A program made the translations under genes and the position numbers. The notes under the pieces are model-generated. The model was given only the letters and a program-made list of their open reading frames with translations. It did not search any database and was not told where the DNA came from. Of a stretch of DNA of 64,000 bases, positions 24,661 through 34,757 are shown in pieces. This DNA comes from Warburgia ugandensis (lineage: Eukaryota > Streptophyta > Magnoliopsida > Canellales > Canellaceae): NCBI GenBank assembly GCA_035236585.1, contig CP141126.1:6399001-6463000 (forward strand), read 5' to 3'. The number at the start of each line of letters is the position of its first letter. Position 1 is the first letter of the stretch.

Positions 24661-25035
24661 AGCCTTGGCCGATGAGGGCGGGCCAAGAGGGCTGGCAGGC
24701 TTCTAGGCAAGGTGAAAGACTGAGAGTTAGTCCTACATCGCTAGGGGGAAAGTTACTGGGCTCTTGATAAGAGTGATGAGGACTTTCCTTGCAACGAGGC
24801 CTCCCGATGGGTGAAGCCCAAGAGGGGTGAGGGACCTAAGGGAACAAAACCTTGAGGGGTGAAGCCCAGAGTGGTGAGGAACCCAAAGAGGACAATATCA
24901 TATCCGCTGTGCACTCTGATACACGGAACGAGGCCTTTTCCCTGGGCAACTGGGGAAGAACAAAATCGTGCAGGGTGTATGGGCACTCCGGCACGGACAA
25001 TATCGTTGCAGGGTGTGGGCCCTCGAGCTGTTACA
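24661..25035 (+). repeat. TRIM-type (T family) LTR fragment at the break in B's 3' LTR
   Basis: From 24721 it reads 'tgagagttagtcctacatcg' and it ends 'gggccctcgagctgttaca' at 25035, like the T LTR at 8651-8868 in reverse. It is longer than the array copies because a 'cccaaagaggacaatatc' block is included. The GC-rich 24661-24720 may be T internal sequence. B's LTR sequence resumes at once, but the first ~2.27 kb of that LTR are absent on the left. Confidence 0.65.
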
Positions 25036-25422
25036 TATACTCACCCAATTCTCAACATTTTTCAGATACAAAGTAAATACTTAAGGGCAAGGGACATTTG
25101 TATTAGGAGACACAGGCTAAGTACAAGTAAGTAAACCCCTATATTATCTTTCAATATTACTTGATTGTAGTTACTCTCTAATAGTCAAATTTGTGACTAA
25201 CACTTTCTTGGGAATGATATTGATTTAAACTTTGCCATGGCTAAATTATTGGAGAATGTGTTTTCACACTCGGGGTTTTTATGAAAGATTGTTTTCTAAA
25301 AGAAAAAGATTTTCCGCTGCATTGCATGGTTTTTAACAAATGGTTTTCAAATAAGGATGCATCCCGCCTTAGGAAATTAGACATTGCATTTAAAAATGCA
25401 TGAGAAAACCCGGGTCATCACA
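25036..25422 (+). repeat. 3' LTR of element B, truncated
   Basis: Corresponds to the last part of LTR B (from 12215 in the solo copy) and keeps the 61-nt cassette 25066-25126 with acceptor 'caacatttttcag' and donor GTAAGTAAAC. Its last ~110 bp are nearly identical to the 5' LTR of B. Confidence 0.9.
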
Positions 25423-25428
25423 GTAAGG

Positions 25429-26450
25429 ATGCCACCAAAGAGGATGAGTCAAAGGACAACCCTCTACTGAGTCATCTAACTAGGGTAGTCAAATGACGAA
25501 CTTCATGGCCAGCATGATGCAAAACCTTAGTTAGCTGATGCAGCAGCAGCAATAGATGCAACTATAGCTGCAACAACAATTACAACAGTAGCAGTAGCCC
25601 TAAGCACATCCCCAAACCTCGTTTGTGCTTAACACTGGGGAGGGAAGTTCAGGTGGGGATCATACTAAGGTGGATAACCTGTTGGAGAGGTTTAAGAAGA
25701 TTGTGCTTGCATTTGCTAGCAATGGTGAGCCAAAAGCTGCAGAGCAGTTGATACATGAGATAGAGAAGATATTTGAGGCCATGGATATTCCAGATGATCG
25801 AAAGGTGAAGGTGGCAACATTTTTTTTTATAGGATCAGCTTCTTTTTGGTTGTCGTTTGCAAGGAGAACATTTTTCGAGGACAGAGGTGATGTTTCTTGG
25901 GAAGAATTCAAGAATGTCTTCTACAACAAATATTTCCCTCCCCACATTAAGGCAAAGAAAGAGTAAGAATTCTTAGCATTCAAGCAAGGAAGAATGACCA
26001 TTCTCGAGTTTGAAGATAAGTTTACTCAGTTCAGGAGAAATTGTGCCAGATGTGTGCAGGATAGAAGAAAAAGCAACCTGGCTAGATTGAGGGGTAAGGT
26101 TCGCATGACACAACCTACTAGTGTGGCTAAGACAATGAAGATGGCTTCCATTGCCAAGGAGGAACAACAGAAGATGCAAATTACCACGAGAGACAAGGAA
26201 AAAGGAAGGTTTTGGGACAGTGGCAGTGGAGGATACGCGGGGAAAGAAAGAGGTTCAGTTTCCCTCTAGGATCTCATAGGCTAGACAGTAAAAGGGCTTA
26301 AAACAATATCCTCATTGCAATAGATTCCACGATGGAATGTGTCATTATCATGATCAAAGATGTTTTCATTGTGGTGAACAAGGACACATGGTTAAGGATT
26401 TCCCTAAGAAATCGCATCATACAAACTCAGGTGCCAGAGCAGAGCAGTTA
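25429..26450 (+). pseudogene. Element A gag (broken; last zinc-knuckle Cys changed)
   Basis: The start codon ATG at 25429 opens MPPKRMSQR, followed by a Gln-rich stretch (CAG/CAA repeats with stops, 25535-25600). The gag body (25625-25966: LLERFKKIVLAFAS, IHEIEKIFEAMDIPDDRKV, SWEEFKNVFYNKYFPP) and FKQGRMTILEFEDKFTQFRR (25980-26045) follow. The knuckle at about 26355-26400 reads CFHCGEQGHMVKDF, with Phe in the place of the last zinc-binding Cys. The ordinary family role is particle formation and RNA packaging. Several stops and frameshifts are present. Element B separates this gene from its promoter by 6.4 kb. Confidence 0.88.
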
Positions 26451-26489
26451 CCCAAGAGTTAGCGGAGAGTTTTTGCTTTGACTATTGAC

Positions 26490-26990
26490 CGGCCTGCACC
26501 TCTAATGTCGTAGTTGAAGGTACACTATTAATATTTGAAAAGTGTGCACGTATTTTGATTGATCCTAGTTCTACTCATTCATTCATTTCATGTGACTATG
26601 CATCTTGTATGGATATTATTGTACGTAGATTGGGATTTTGTTTAGAAGTTAGTATCGTAGTGGGTGAAATGGTTGTTGCGCGAGAGTTCTTACGATAAGT
26701 ATCGGTAGTGATTTCAAGCAAAGAACTTAGTGCCAACTTAATCCTCCTGAGTATGACTAATTTTGAACTCATTTTGGGCATGGACTGGTTGGTGGAACAT
26801 GGGGCACTGGTAGATTGCATAAAGAAATGAGTGACACTGATGAGCTCAAAGGGGGAGTCCTTTGTATTTCAAGGATGACTGGACACATCAGGCGTCAGCA
26901 TAAACTTTCATATGCAAGCAATGTGTTTGATGTCTAAAGGATGTCAAGCATACTTGGCTATTGTTGTGGCTCAAGAAAGTTCAGGACCTC
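26490..26990 (+). pseudogene. Element A aspartic protease (broken)
   Basis: In one frame I read VVEGTLLIFEKCARILID followed by PSSTHSFISCDYAS, then LGFCLEVSIVVGE and FELILGMDWLVEHGALVDC. This is the retropepsin region of plant gypsy elements. The Gly of the active-site triad is Ser. In-frame stops occur at about 26696, 26828 and 26877. It parallels the element C protease at 16219-16668. Confidence 0.85.
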
Positions 26991-28350
26991 AGACTGAGGA
27001 AATAGATGCAGTACGCAATTTTAAGATAGTCTTTCCTGAAGAATTACCTGGATTGCCCTCAAGGCGAGAGATAGAGTTTACCATCTAGTTGTTACCTGGA
27101 ACATCCCTTATTTCTAAAGCACCGTATCACATGGCCCCCGCAGAATTAAAGGAGTTGAAGGACCAGTTGCAGGAACTATTGGACCAAGGGTTTATTTGCC
27201 CAAGTGTGTCACCATGGGGAGCTCTGGTTTTGTTTGTGAAGAAGAAGGACAGCTCTATGAGATTGTGTATTGTTTACAAACTATTAAATGGAGTCACCGT
27301 GAAGAAGATGTATCCACTACCCCGTATTGATGACCTATTTGATCAATTACAACGAGCAAAAGTATTCTCTAAGATTGACTTGAGATTAAGCTATCACCAA
27401 CTTAGGATTTGAGACGAAGATGTTCCTAAGACTATATTCCGAACACGCTATGGACATTATGAATTCCTTGTGATGCCATTTGGTTGACTAATGCACCTAC
27501 AGCATTTATGAACTTGATGAACTGAGTGTTTAAAGAATATCTTGACAAGTTCATCATCGTATTTGTAGATGACATTCTTGTTTACTCCAATAGTATAGAA
27601 GATCATAGAGAACACCTGAGGATCGTATTAAACACTCTTCAAACTCATCAGTTATATGCCAAATTTTCAAAGTGTGAATTTTGGCTGGAACAGGTCCAAT
27701 TTCTTGGTCATATTATATCTAAGGACGGTGTTATAGTTGGTCCCAAGAAAATCAGAGCAATTACAAATTGGGAAAGACGTAAGACTATGACTGAGATGCG
27801 CAGTTTTCTTAGTCTAGCTGAATATTTGATGTTTTATTGAAGGTTTCTCCCGTATTGCACAACTAATCACAAGATTGATCAAGAAGGAGTAGAAAGTCAT
27901 TTGGATAGAGGACTGCAAGAGGAGTTTTCAGGAATTGAAGAGAAGACTCACTTCTACACCTGTTTTGTCTTTGCCCAAAGGAAATGGAGGATTCATTGTA
28001 TATAGTGATGCTTCTGGAAAGGGGCTAGGATGTGTGCTCATGCAAAACAACAAGGTGATAGCTTATGCATCTAGGCAATTGAAAAATCATGAGCAGAACT
28101 ACCCTACGCATGATGTGGAGCTTGCAGTTGTAGTTTTTGCTTTGAAGATATGGAGGCACTACCTATATGGAGAGAAATTTGAAGTCTTTACTAATGACAA
28201 AAGCCTTAAATATATTTTCTGTCAAAGTGACCTCAACATGAGACAAAGACGTTAGGTTGAGTACCTCAAAGATTTTAACTTTAGCATCCAATATCACCCG
28301 AGCAAGGCCAACGTAGTTGCTGACACACTTAGCAGAAAATCAAAAGGTAT
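26991..28350 (+). pseudogene. Element A reverse transcriptase-RNase H (broken)
   Basis: RT begins with EELPGLPSRREIEFTI and [14 protein letters not shown] (27089-27412), including [17 protein letters not shown] with the first catalytic Asp. A stop follows. A frameshift near 27484 precedes the palm motif IIVFVDDILVYSN (about 27555), which keeps both Asp residues. KFSKCEFWLEQVQFLGHII and ITNWERRKTM follow (27526-27840). RNase H is at 27935-28255 ([37 protein letters not shown]) and ends in YHPSKANVVADTLSRK after a stop. Compared with C, this copy keeps the RT active site but is equally interrupted. Confidence 0.92.
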
Positions 28351-28359
28351 AATTGCCAA

Positions 28360-28858
28360 TATCTCCATTAGATCAACTTTTCGGGATCGAGTCTTTTTAG
28401 CACAGCAATTGTGCAAGGAGAATCAAACTTTGAGTGAAAAGAAAGGGTTTCATGGGGGATTTGATGGTAGTGTGAGATTTCATGGGAGACTTGTTGTACT
28501 AGCAAATCCAGAGTTGAAACTGGAATTGTTGAAGGAAGCACATGATTCCAAGTGTACCATACACCTAGGTCATACAAAGATGTACCAAGATCTAAAAAGG
28601 AACTTCTGATGGCTAGGAATGAAGCGAAGATTGGAGAGTGTGTTGCACGATACCTCACCTGTCAGAGAGTGAAAGCAGAACACCAAAGACCAGTAGGTTT
28701 GCTACAAACTATGGAGCTTCCAGAGTGGAAATGGGATCACGTAACTATGGATTTTATGGTTGGGTTGCCCAAAACTTCCAATGGGCATGATATGATATGG
28801 ATTATTGTGGATTAGCTAACCAAGTCAGCTCATTTTCTACCAATACAGCAAAAGCAAT
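28360..28858 (+). pseudogene. Element A integrase, truncated by TRIM-like array
   Basis: The zinc-binding HHCC region is seen as LLKEAHDSKCTIHLGHTKMY (about 28530-28590) and CVARYLTCQRVKAEH (about 28638-28685). The catalytic core follows with HVTMDFMVGLPKTSNG (first Asp) and WIIVD (second Asp, about 28810) followed by a stop and LTKSAHFLPIQQ. The sequence ends at 28858, before the catalytic Glu, where TGTAACGG of a T LTR begins. The rest of integrase is missing from the window. Confidence 0.9.
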
Positions 28859-29664
28859 GTAACGGTCGGGGTCCCACCAGCAATGATATTGCCCCGATTG
28901 ACGTTGGGTTTTGTTTTCCCCCGGCTTCCTAGGGAAAAGGCCTCGCTACTGATAAGGTTTCCCCGCACCCTTATAACCAACCCAGGGACCTTCTCCCTGC
29001 CGATGTGGGACTAACTCTTGGTCCCTCTCGTCCCTCAGCGACCGCGCCTTTTGGCCACGGTTCACCTCTCCTCCTTAGGGGACACGCATCCCCGCGTGTC
29101 ACATGCACCAGGCCTGCGTGCAGTTGGCCACCCACCATCGAGGTCAGGGTCTAGCTCTAATACCACATGTAACGATCGGGGTCCCACCAGCAACGATATT
29201 GTCCCAATTAACACGGGGTTTTGTTTTCCCCCGGCTTTCCGGGGAAAAGGCCTCGCTACTGATAAGGTTTCCTCGCACCCTTATAATTAGCCCAGGAACC
29301 TTCTCCCTGCCGATGTGGGACTAACTCTCGATACCTCTCATTCCTCAGCGACCGCACCTTTTGGCCACGATTCACCTCTCTCCCTTAGGGGACACATGTC
29401 CCCGTGTGCGGTTAGCCACCCACCATCGAGGTCGGGGTTTGGCTCTGATACCATCTGTAACGGTCGGGGTCCCTCTAGCAACGATATTGTCCCGGTCGAC
29501 ACCGGGTTTTGTTTTCCCCCGGCTTCCTGGGGAAAAGGCCTCGCTACTAATAAGGTTTCCCCGCACCCTTATAATTAGCCCAGGGACCTTCTCCCTACTG
29601 ATGTGGGACTAACTCTTTGTCCCTCCCGTTCCTCAACAACCATGCCTTTTGGCCACAGTTCACA
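28859..29664 (-). mobile_element. Tandem TRIM-like elements: three LTRs sharing two internal domains
   Basis: On the minus strand: LTR 29619-29456, PBS TGGTATCAGAGC (29453-29442), internal, LTR 29330-29168, PBS with one mismatch (29165-29154), internal, LTR 29020-28859. LTRs are 162-164 bp and very alike, ending CCCCGACCGTTACA in element sense. The internal domains are about 125-145 bp and encode nothing. A further internal piece (29620-29664) is cut where the opposite unit begins. This is the TRIM layout: short LTRs, PBS, no genes, mobilised by proteins of another element. Confidence 0.85.
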
Positions 29665-30120
29665 TCGGTAGGGAAAAGGTCCCTGGGCTGGTTATAAGGG
29701 TGCGGGGAAACCTTATCAGTAGCGAGGCCTTTTCCCTGGGAAGCCAGGGGAAAACAAAACCCGGCGTTGATCGGGACAATATTGTTGGTTGTGGGACCCC
29801 GACTGTTATAGGTGGTATCAGAGCCAGACCCCAACCCCGATGGTGGGTGGCTAACTGCATGCGGGCCTGGTGCATGTGACACACAGGGACGCGTGTCCCC
29901 TAAGGGGGAGATGTGAACCGTGGCCAAAAGACGAGATCACTGAGGGACGGGAGGGACCGAGAGTTAGTCCCACATCGGTAGGGAGAAGGTCCCTGGGTTA
30001 GTTATAAGGGTGCGGGGAAACCTTATTAGTAGCAAGGCCTTTTCCTCGGGAAGTTAGGGGAAAACAAAACCCAGCATCAACCAGGACAATATCGTTGCTG
30101 GTGGGACCCCGACCGTTACA
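29661..30120 (+). mobile_element. TRIM-like element in the opposite orientation
   Basis: The first LTR lacks its first ~12 bp and runs 29661-29810. The PBS TGGTATCAGAGC is at 29813-29824, the internal domain at 29825-29958 and the second LTR at 29959-30120 (162 bp, ends CCGTTACA). It faces the tandem units at 28859-29664 head to head, so 29456-29619 and 29661-29810 form a large inverted repeat with a spacer of about 40 bp. Confidence 0.87.
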
Positions 30121-31682
30121 GACTGTCACTTCGCCTTGTGACGACTAGTACCAAGGACATACTTAGAAGAAGCTTTCATACTGGAAAAGCTAAGAAAAGG
30201 AATAGAATTGTATATCTGAATGTGTTTATGTATTTTACAGAGGCGTGACTGATCGGGAGCGTGTTTGTGAACTGAACAAAGTAGTTGCACCAGTGAACTA
30301 GAAGAGCACTATTTGAGGTAGGTGGAATTAAGATTGTTAAGATTTTCTCTATATATGCATTTGTAGGTGAGTTTCAAGTATTGAAACATGTCTTTTCAGT
30401 TTATGTGAAAGCTAAGATAAATGTGCATACTGACATTGAGTCATGATTAAATTGCTCACATGTAAGCATATCTTGTATAGAGTGATGTTTCAATTCATTT
30501 GTTTGTTAATAACATGACACATCCCTAGTGAGGTGAGTACCGAATGAGGTGACCTTGAGGAGGGAGATAAAACCTTGAGGGTTAGCCCAAGTAAGGAAGG
30601 TACTAAATGAGGTGACCTTGCGGAGGGGCCCAAAGAGGATAATAATGTTTGGTGTACACCTTGAAACACATAACGACGCATCCCGAGTGGGGTGGGTACT
30701 GAATGAGGTGACCTTGCGGAGGGGCCCAAAGAGGATAATATTGTTTGCTATACACTCTAATACGTATAATAACATGTTGTATTTGGTAATGTGAAATGGC
30801 TCATAAGAGCTAAGGTTGGCATTAGAAATGAAAATGATGTGTGAGTTTGACATGTAATTGCATATTTTACATTTCAAAGGATATGTTTTAGTACTGATGC
30901 ATTGGTATTTTCTTCCAATTTGGCATGGATTCATGATTTTGATGAATGTTGAATGATTTCGAGTTAAATTATAATTGACTTGTTGTTCACATGATTTAGC
31001 ATGGACAAATTAACTTATATAGAAATATTATGATTTTGTTTATATAAAATTGCATCTTATTCCACCTACATAAGCGCAAGTTTGTTGAGATATTGTAGTT
31101 GTTTACAATATCTCAGAGCAGAGGAGTTCCAAGAAATAGGAGCAACATAATGATAGGAGCGCGCCAATAGAAGCTTTTGACGAAGACAGGTAAGAATGAG
31201 TTTTTGAATTGAAGTTATTGTGTCAAAAATGAAAAAGAGACTGCAATGATTTGTGAGATTGTAAAGTTTTAATAACTTATGTGACTAGATTGTGACATGA
31301 AGGTCCTGGGTATGTTTTGGTTGATGTCATTTGTTTTTATTTCATTACATTATGAAAAGGAGATAGAGTATCCAATTATGGTTGAAAAAAAAATGTTTGA
31401 ATGTTTATCAGGTACTTCGCAATGACATGCGTTAGATGTCAAATTTTCGAAAAGGAAAGGAAACTTTGTCAGATTTTAGGTAGAAATGAGTTCTCATTTC
31501 ATCGAGAATACTTATTTTAAGAAAAGAAAAAATAACACTCAGGGTTTTTCAAAGTGAATTTTAAAATAAAAGATTCTTCCGCTATTGTTTACGCTTTCAA
31601 AAATAATTTTTATTAGAGATTGATCTCGTTATGTCAATGTCCTTTGTATTTAAAAAGTATTAGAAAAACCCGGGTCATCACA
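30121..31682 (+). repeat. 3' LTR of element A, lacking its first ~1.09 kb
   Basis: Matches 8220-8650 and 18088-18841 of the 5' LTR and supplies the ~380 bp missing there. It ends GGGTCATCACA followed by CCAAA. It holds the two splice-signal-bounded cassettes at 30241-30317 and 31117-31189. Confidence 0.9.
30525..30770 (+). repeat. Two to three ~100-bp direct repeats in LTR A with T-family likeness
   Basis: A phrase like 'gaatgaggtgaccttgcgga' followed by 'ggggcccaaagaggataat' occurs at about 30600 and 30705, with a weaker copy at about 30545. The same 'cccaaagagga(c/t)aat' block is in the T fragment at about 24890. This block is what the 5' LTR copy lost at the C/T junction. Confidence 0.65.
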
Positions 31683-33360
31683 CCAAAAGATAATAGATTT
31701 ATGGTGGATGCACAAATCTTAACTTGAAAAACATGAGCAGGCAAAAGTGCAAGTGGAGCCCCCTCTTTTCAATGACCCAAACCATTTGCCAGATAGTCCA
31801 TCTAATGGATGAGACATATGACATATTTCTCCGTTGTTGGATGACCCTGTTCGTACATTGAGGGTTTGTTGACAAATTTAGATTGTCGCTTTTCCGTCTT
31901 CGAGTCCAAATTCAATACCATAAATCAGGGGCTTAGAATTGTCATCTTTGTTTGATGATCAAATTCAAGCGGTCACTTTTTCCTGAGTGGTGAAACTTTT
32001 TTGTTGAAAAATAAGTTAATCGACACTCTTCCACAATTGTCGAAATCAGCATAATTTTTAGGCTAGTAGATATCCAATAATTGTAATCGGATGAACGGGC
32101 AGGATCGGCCCCATTATGTAAAAGTGGGGGTCCGTAACTCACCGTGCCCTTACAATAGCGTCTATCCCCATATAAAACCTCCCATGTTCAATCAACAAGA
32201 GCATATTTATGGTGAGATGGTCAAATCATTGACTTTTCTCCCATATAATTCACTTGAAAAGATTTGCCTGACCCTGACATGAACATGAAAGTTGTAAATG
32301 CGATAGCAAATAAAAGAGTGGGCCACACTTGAAATTGAGGAGTGACCCTTGAAGATCACATTGAATTGGTCTAGAGGCTCCAAGAAACTGAGAGACTAAA
32401 GATGTTTATCTACCAACCAACAAGAGCACCTGCTCATACCAGTCGTAGTCACAACCAATAACGCTCCGTTTAAGCTTTGCGGGATTCAGAACTTCTGAGT
32501 GGAGTAGCGTCTCTCGCCTGGAGGACTAGGGCTTGAGATTATATATGGGCATGCAAGTATTTATTATTAAAAAATAACAAATTATTTTATTTCAGATATA
32601 CTTGGCCCTTTTTCTTCTTCTTTTTTGCGGTAAAGACTTACACAGCGAATCACTTGTACACTCTCCTAAATTTAATCTCCAGCCAAATAAAAAAGTCTCA
32701 TCTCAAACCTACAACCAAACGTATCTTAAGAGAGATGCCAAATTGTCTACAAGACTGCAACCGACTATACTAAACATTTCATAGCTCTTGAGTTGCTTCT
32801 TGAAAATTTCAGCACATTTATCAGACATTCCTAACATTTGATTTATGTACGGTGAATTTGATGACGAATGTAGGCCATTGCCTGTTCATTTTCCAACCAT
32901 CCATCAAAAGGCAAGAAATTAGAGGATTTACACTCTTAACATGGATTTCCATTTAGTGGACGCTCATATGTAGTATCGATAATATGGCATAGACTGTACC
33001 CGGTTTAGATCAATAAGTAGGCCTCGGTTATACTGTGGCTGCATCCATCACGTAAGCTCTTCGTTTTGTTTACATGGAGTAGGCAAGTAAAAAATTTATT
33101 ATATTTAAATATTGTTGACAAATCTAATTAAAAATCCAAGTTAAAAGTTAAATTCACATCATAACCTGCTCCATTTCTCGACTGTTCAACCGACCTTCCC
33201 GAACATTTCCCAAATATTTGAATCTGAATGTTTGTTATTGTCGATTTATTCCGATCCCACTCTGGGACCAGGATCCAAACCAGAGAGGAAAGCTTTCTTG
33301 GTGTTTAATAGAAACCTAAAATATAAGTAATAAATTTCTGTAGTATTACACGTCAGTGTC
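31683..33360. other. AT-rich stretch with no recognisable gene
   Basis: Only short frames without motifs are present (for example at 31942-32142 and 32602-32784). I see no transposon terminus or RNA gene. It starts at the target duplication of element A and ends at the ketoacyl-CoA synthase pseudogene. Confidence 0.45.
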
Positions 33361-33369
33361 TGCAGCATA

Positions 33370-34757
33370 ATGAAGGGGAGTACCCAACTTAAGCGCATAC
33401 AGCACCGGATATCTGTCTATGCAGTCAGCTCAGACGTTATCAGGTGATGGATGAACCGTCCAGATGCATTTCCAAACAGCAGAATTGCACTTAAATCCAC
33501 TCCCCAATCGAATCTGCCTTACCCGATCCCCTTTCTTCATCCTCCCCTTAGCTTCTACGCAGGTCATCTCATACCACTGTGTCGATGAAGATGTGTTTCC
33601 GAAATGGTGAAGCATCATCCTGGAACGCTCGCTTGAAATCAGGATATACGGTTTCTATTTGGGTTGATGATTCTACGGCCAATAATACTCAAGAGGACAA
33701 GTAAATGCTCACAGAGAGATGGCACTAGTGGGCCCAACGTGGTTAATTATTTTTTATTTCAGTGCATCTCCAGCAATTGACATGAGATCTTTCGATATAT
33801 AAATCCCAACGTTTCTCTCCTTATCTTCCTCTTCATACACACTATAATAAGCCTTATCACAAGCCGCTTTATGGGTTCGAACCAATTGCATTCATTGATA
33901 TTTGGCTCGGCTTTTCTCTTTTTGATGTTTGGACGGGATTATGGCAGCTCCCCACATTCGGATAGACAATTGGCTACCAACATCGATCGCTTGTTTCCGG
34001 TGTACCAGTAGTGTGTGATCATCTCCATGCTTATCACTAAAGCGTATGAATTTGGATGAACTTGGAGGAGATCTCGTGCCAGATCTATCGATATGGACCC
34101 AGGGCTGCATCCCATGCCGGAGAGATTATAGCTTTTTATGTTACTCCGCATTTTCTACTAGTTCACCACCATTGTTGATAAGGAAGGTGTCGGTGAGAAG
34201 AGACTGCAATTCAGGGCGAGTATGTCGATGTCTTTCGACTTTAGCAAAAACGGAATTGATTACTGTGAATATGACAGTCTCTGATTCTTCTCTTGATGCT
34301 GCCATGGTGGGGTTATGTGGGACATGGTGAAGTGCCGGGTGGGCGAAAAGTATCATGCCAATCCCGGATCGTTCAATAAATTGAAGTCGGAAGTCGGCAC
34401 TAACTGGGTCAAGTTCGAGTCTGTTTGGTTTGGACGAGGTGGGGAATCGGCATGATATTGGTATTGGAGGTTTGAAACGTGCATGATGAATTAGATAGAC
34501 TGGTCGGGGTCTCGACGTGAAATAGAAGGTCGTCATGAAGACGATGAGGAACAAGGAAGACGGGGTGTAAATCATGTTGAACTGGAGGGATCTCCAAATG
34601 TTGATGATCTCATCGGGACCAAGATGGACAATCTCTAGAAGAACCCGGAGATTATCGGAAGGAGCAAGGTGAGAATGTGGTAGATGAGGTACCGGCAACC
34701 GAGTTTGACATTCTTGAGGTCGAAGGAGCTCGAAACATCCGGCGATGGTATCGGCAT
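33370..34757 (-). pseudogene. 3-ketoacyl-CoA synthase (KCS, fatty acid elongase) pseudogene
   Basis: KCS condenses malonyl-CoA with acyl-CoA in the endoplasmic reticulum, the first step of very-long-chain fatty acid elongation for waxes and sphingolipids. The start ATG at 34757-34755 opens MPIPSPDVSSSFDLKNVKLG. Then come VLLEIVHLGPDEIINIWRSL, a membrane segment and the FAE1-type SRPRPVYLI (34141-34698). PNPTMAASREESE and, in another frame, DIDILALNCSLFSPTPSL follow. The catalytic-Cys region [16 protein letters not shown] has its Cys codon at 34109-34107, followed by [19 protein letters not shown]. The C-terminal [14 protein letters not shown] with [12 protein letters not shown] is at 33430-33618. 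At least two frameshifts, several stops and a deletion between KRAF and MMLHHFG break it. There are no introns, as in many KCS genes. Confidence 0.9.

Larger units (their letters stand above)
18975..25422 (+). mobile_element. Element B: non-coding (LARD-like) LTR retrotransposon in A's leader
   Basis: It begins TGCAATGACCCC and ends GGGTCATCACA. The perfect duplication GTAAG lies at 18970-18974 and 25423-25427. The 5' LTR is 2688 bp with a canonical PBS. The internal region (21663-24660) shows no gag or pol motif. The 3' LTR keeps only its last ~387 bp behind TRIM-like sequence. It therefore resembles large non-autonomous retrotransposon derivatives that use proteins of a partner. The insertion lies two bases before A's gag ATG. 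Confidence 0.9.
7133..31682 (+). mobile_element. Element A: outer Ty3/gypsy retrotransposon holding all nested insertions
   Basis: A starts TGTAAC at 7133 and ends in GGGTCATCACA at 31682. It is flanked by CCAAG (7128-7132) and CCAAA (31683-31687), a target duplication with one mismatch. The parts in order are: 5' LTR (7133-8650 and 18088-18841), PBS at 18844, leader, gag from 25429, protease, RT, RNase H and integrase up to 28858, then 3' LTR (30121-31682). Insertions within it are the composite C/T (8651-18087), element B (18975-25422) and a TRIM-like array (28859-30120). The C-terminal integrase, the polypurine tract and the first ~1.09 kb of the 3' LTR are missing. The start at 7133 is inferred from the TG terminus, the target duplication and an LTR length equal to family B, because the missing 3' LTR part prevents direct comparison. 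Confidence 0.68.

Noticed and set aside
28859..30120. Cassandra-type TRIM
   Set aside because: Cassandra LTRs carry a 5S rRNA-like region with a polymerase III promoter; I could not find one in these ~162-bp LTRs.
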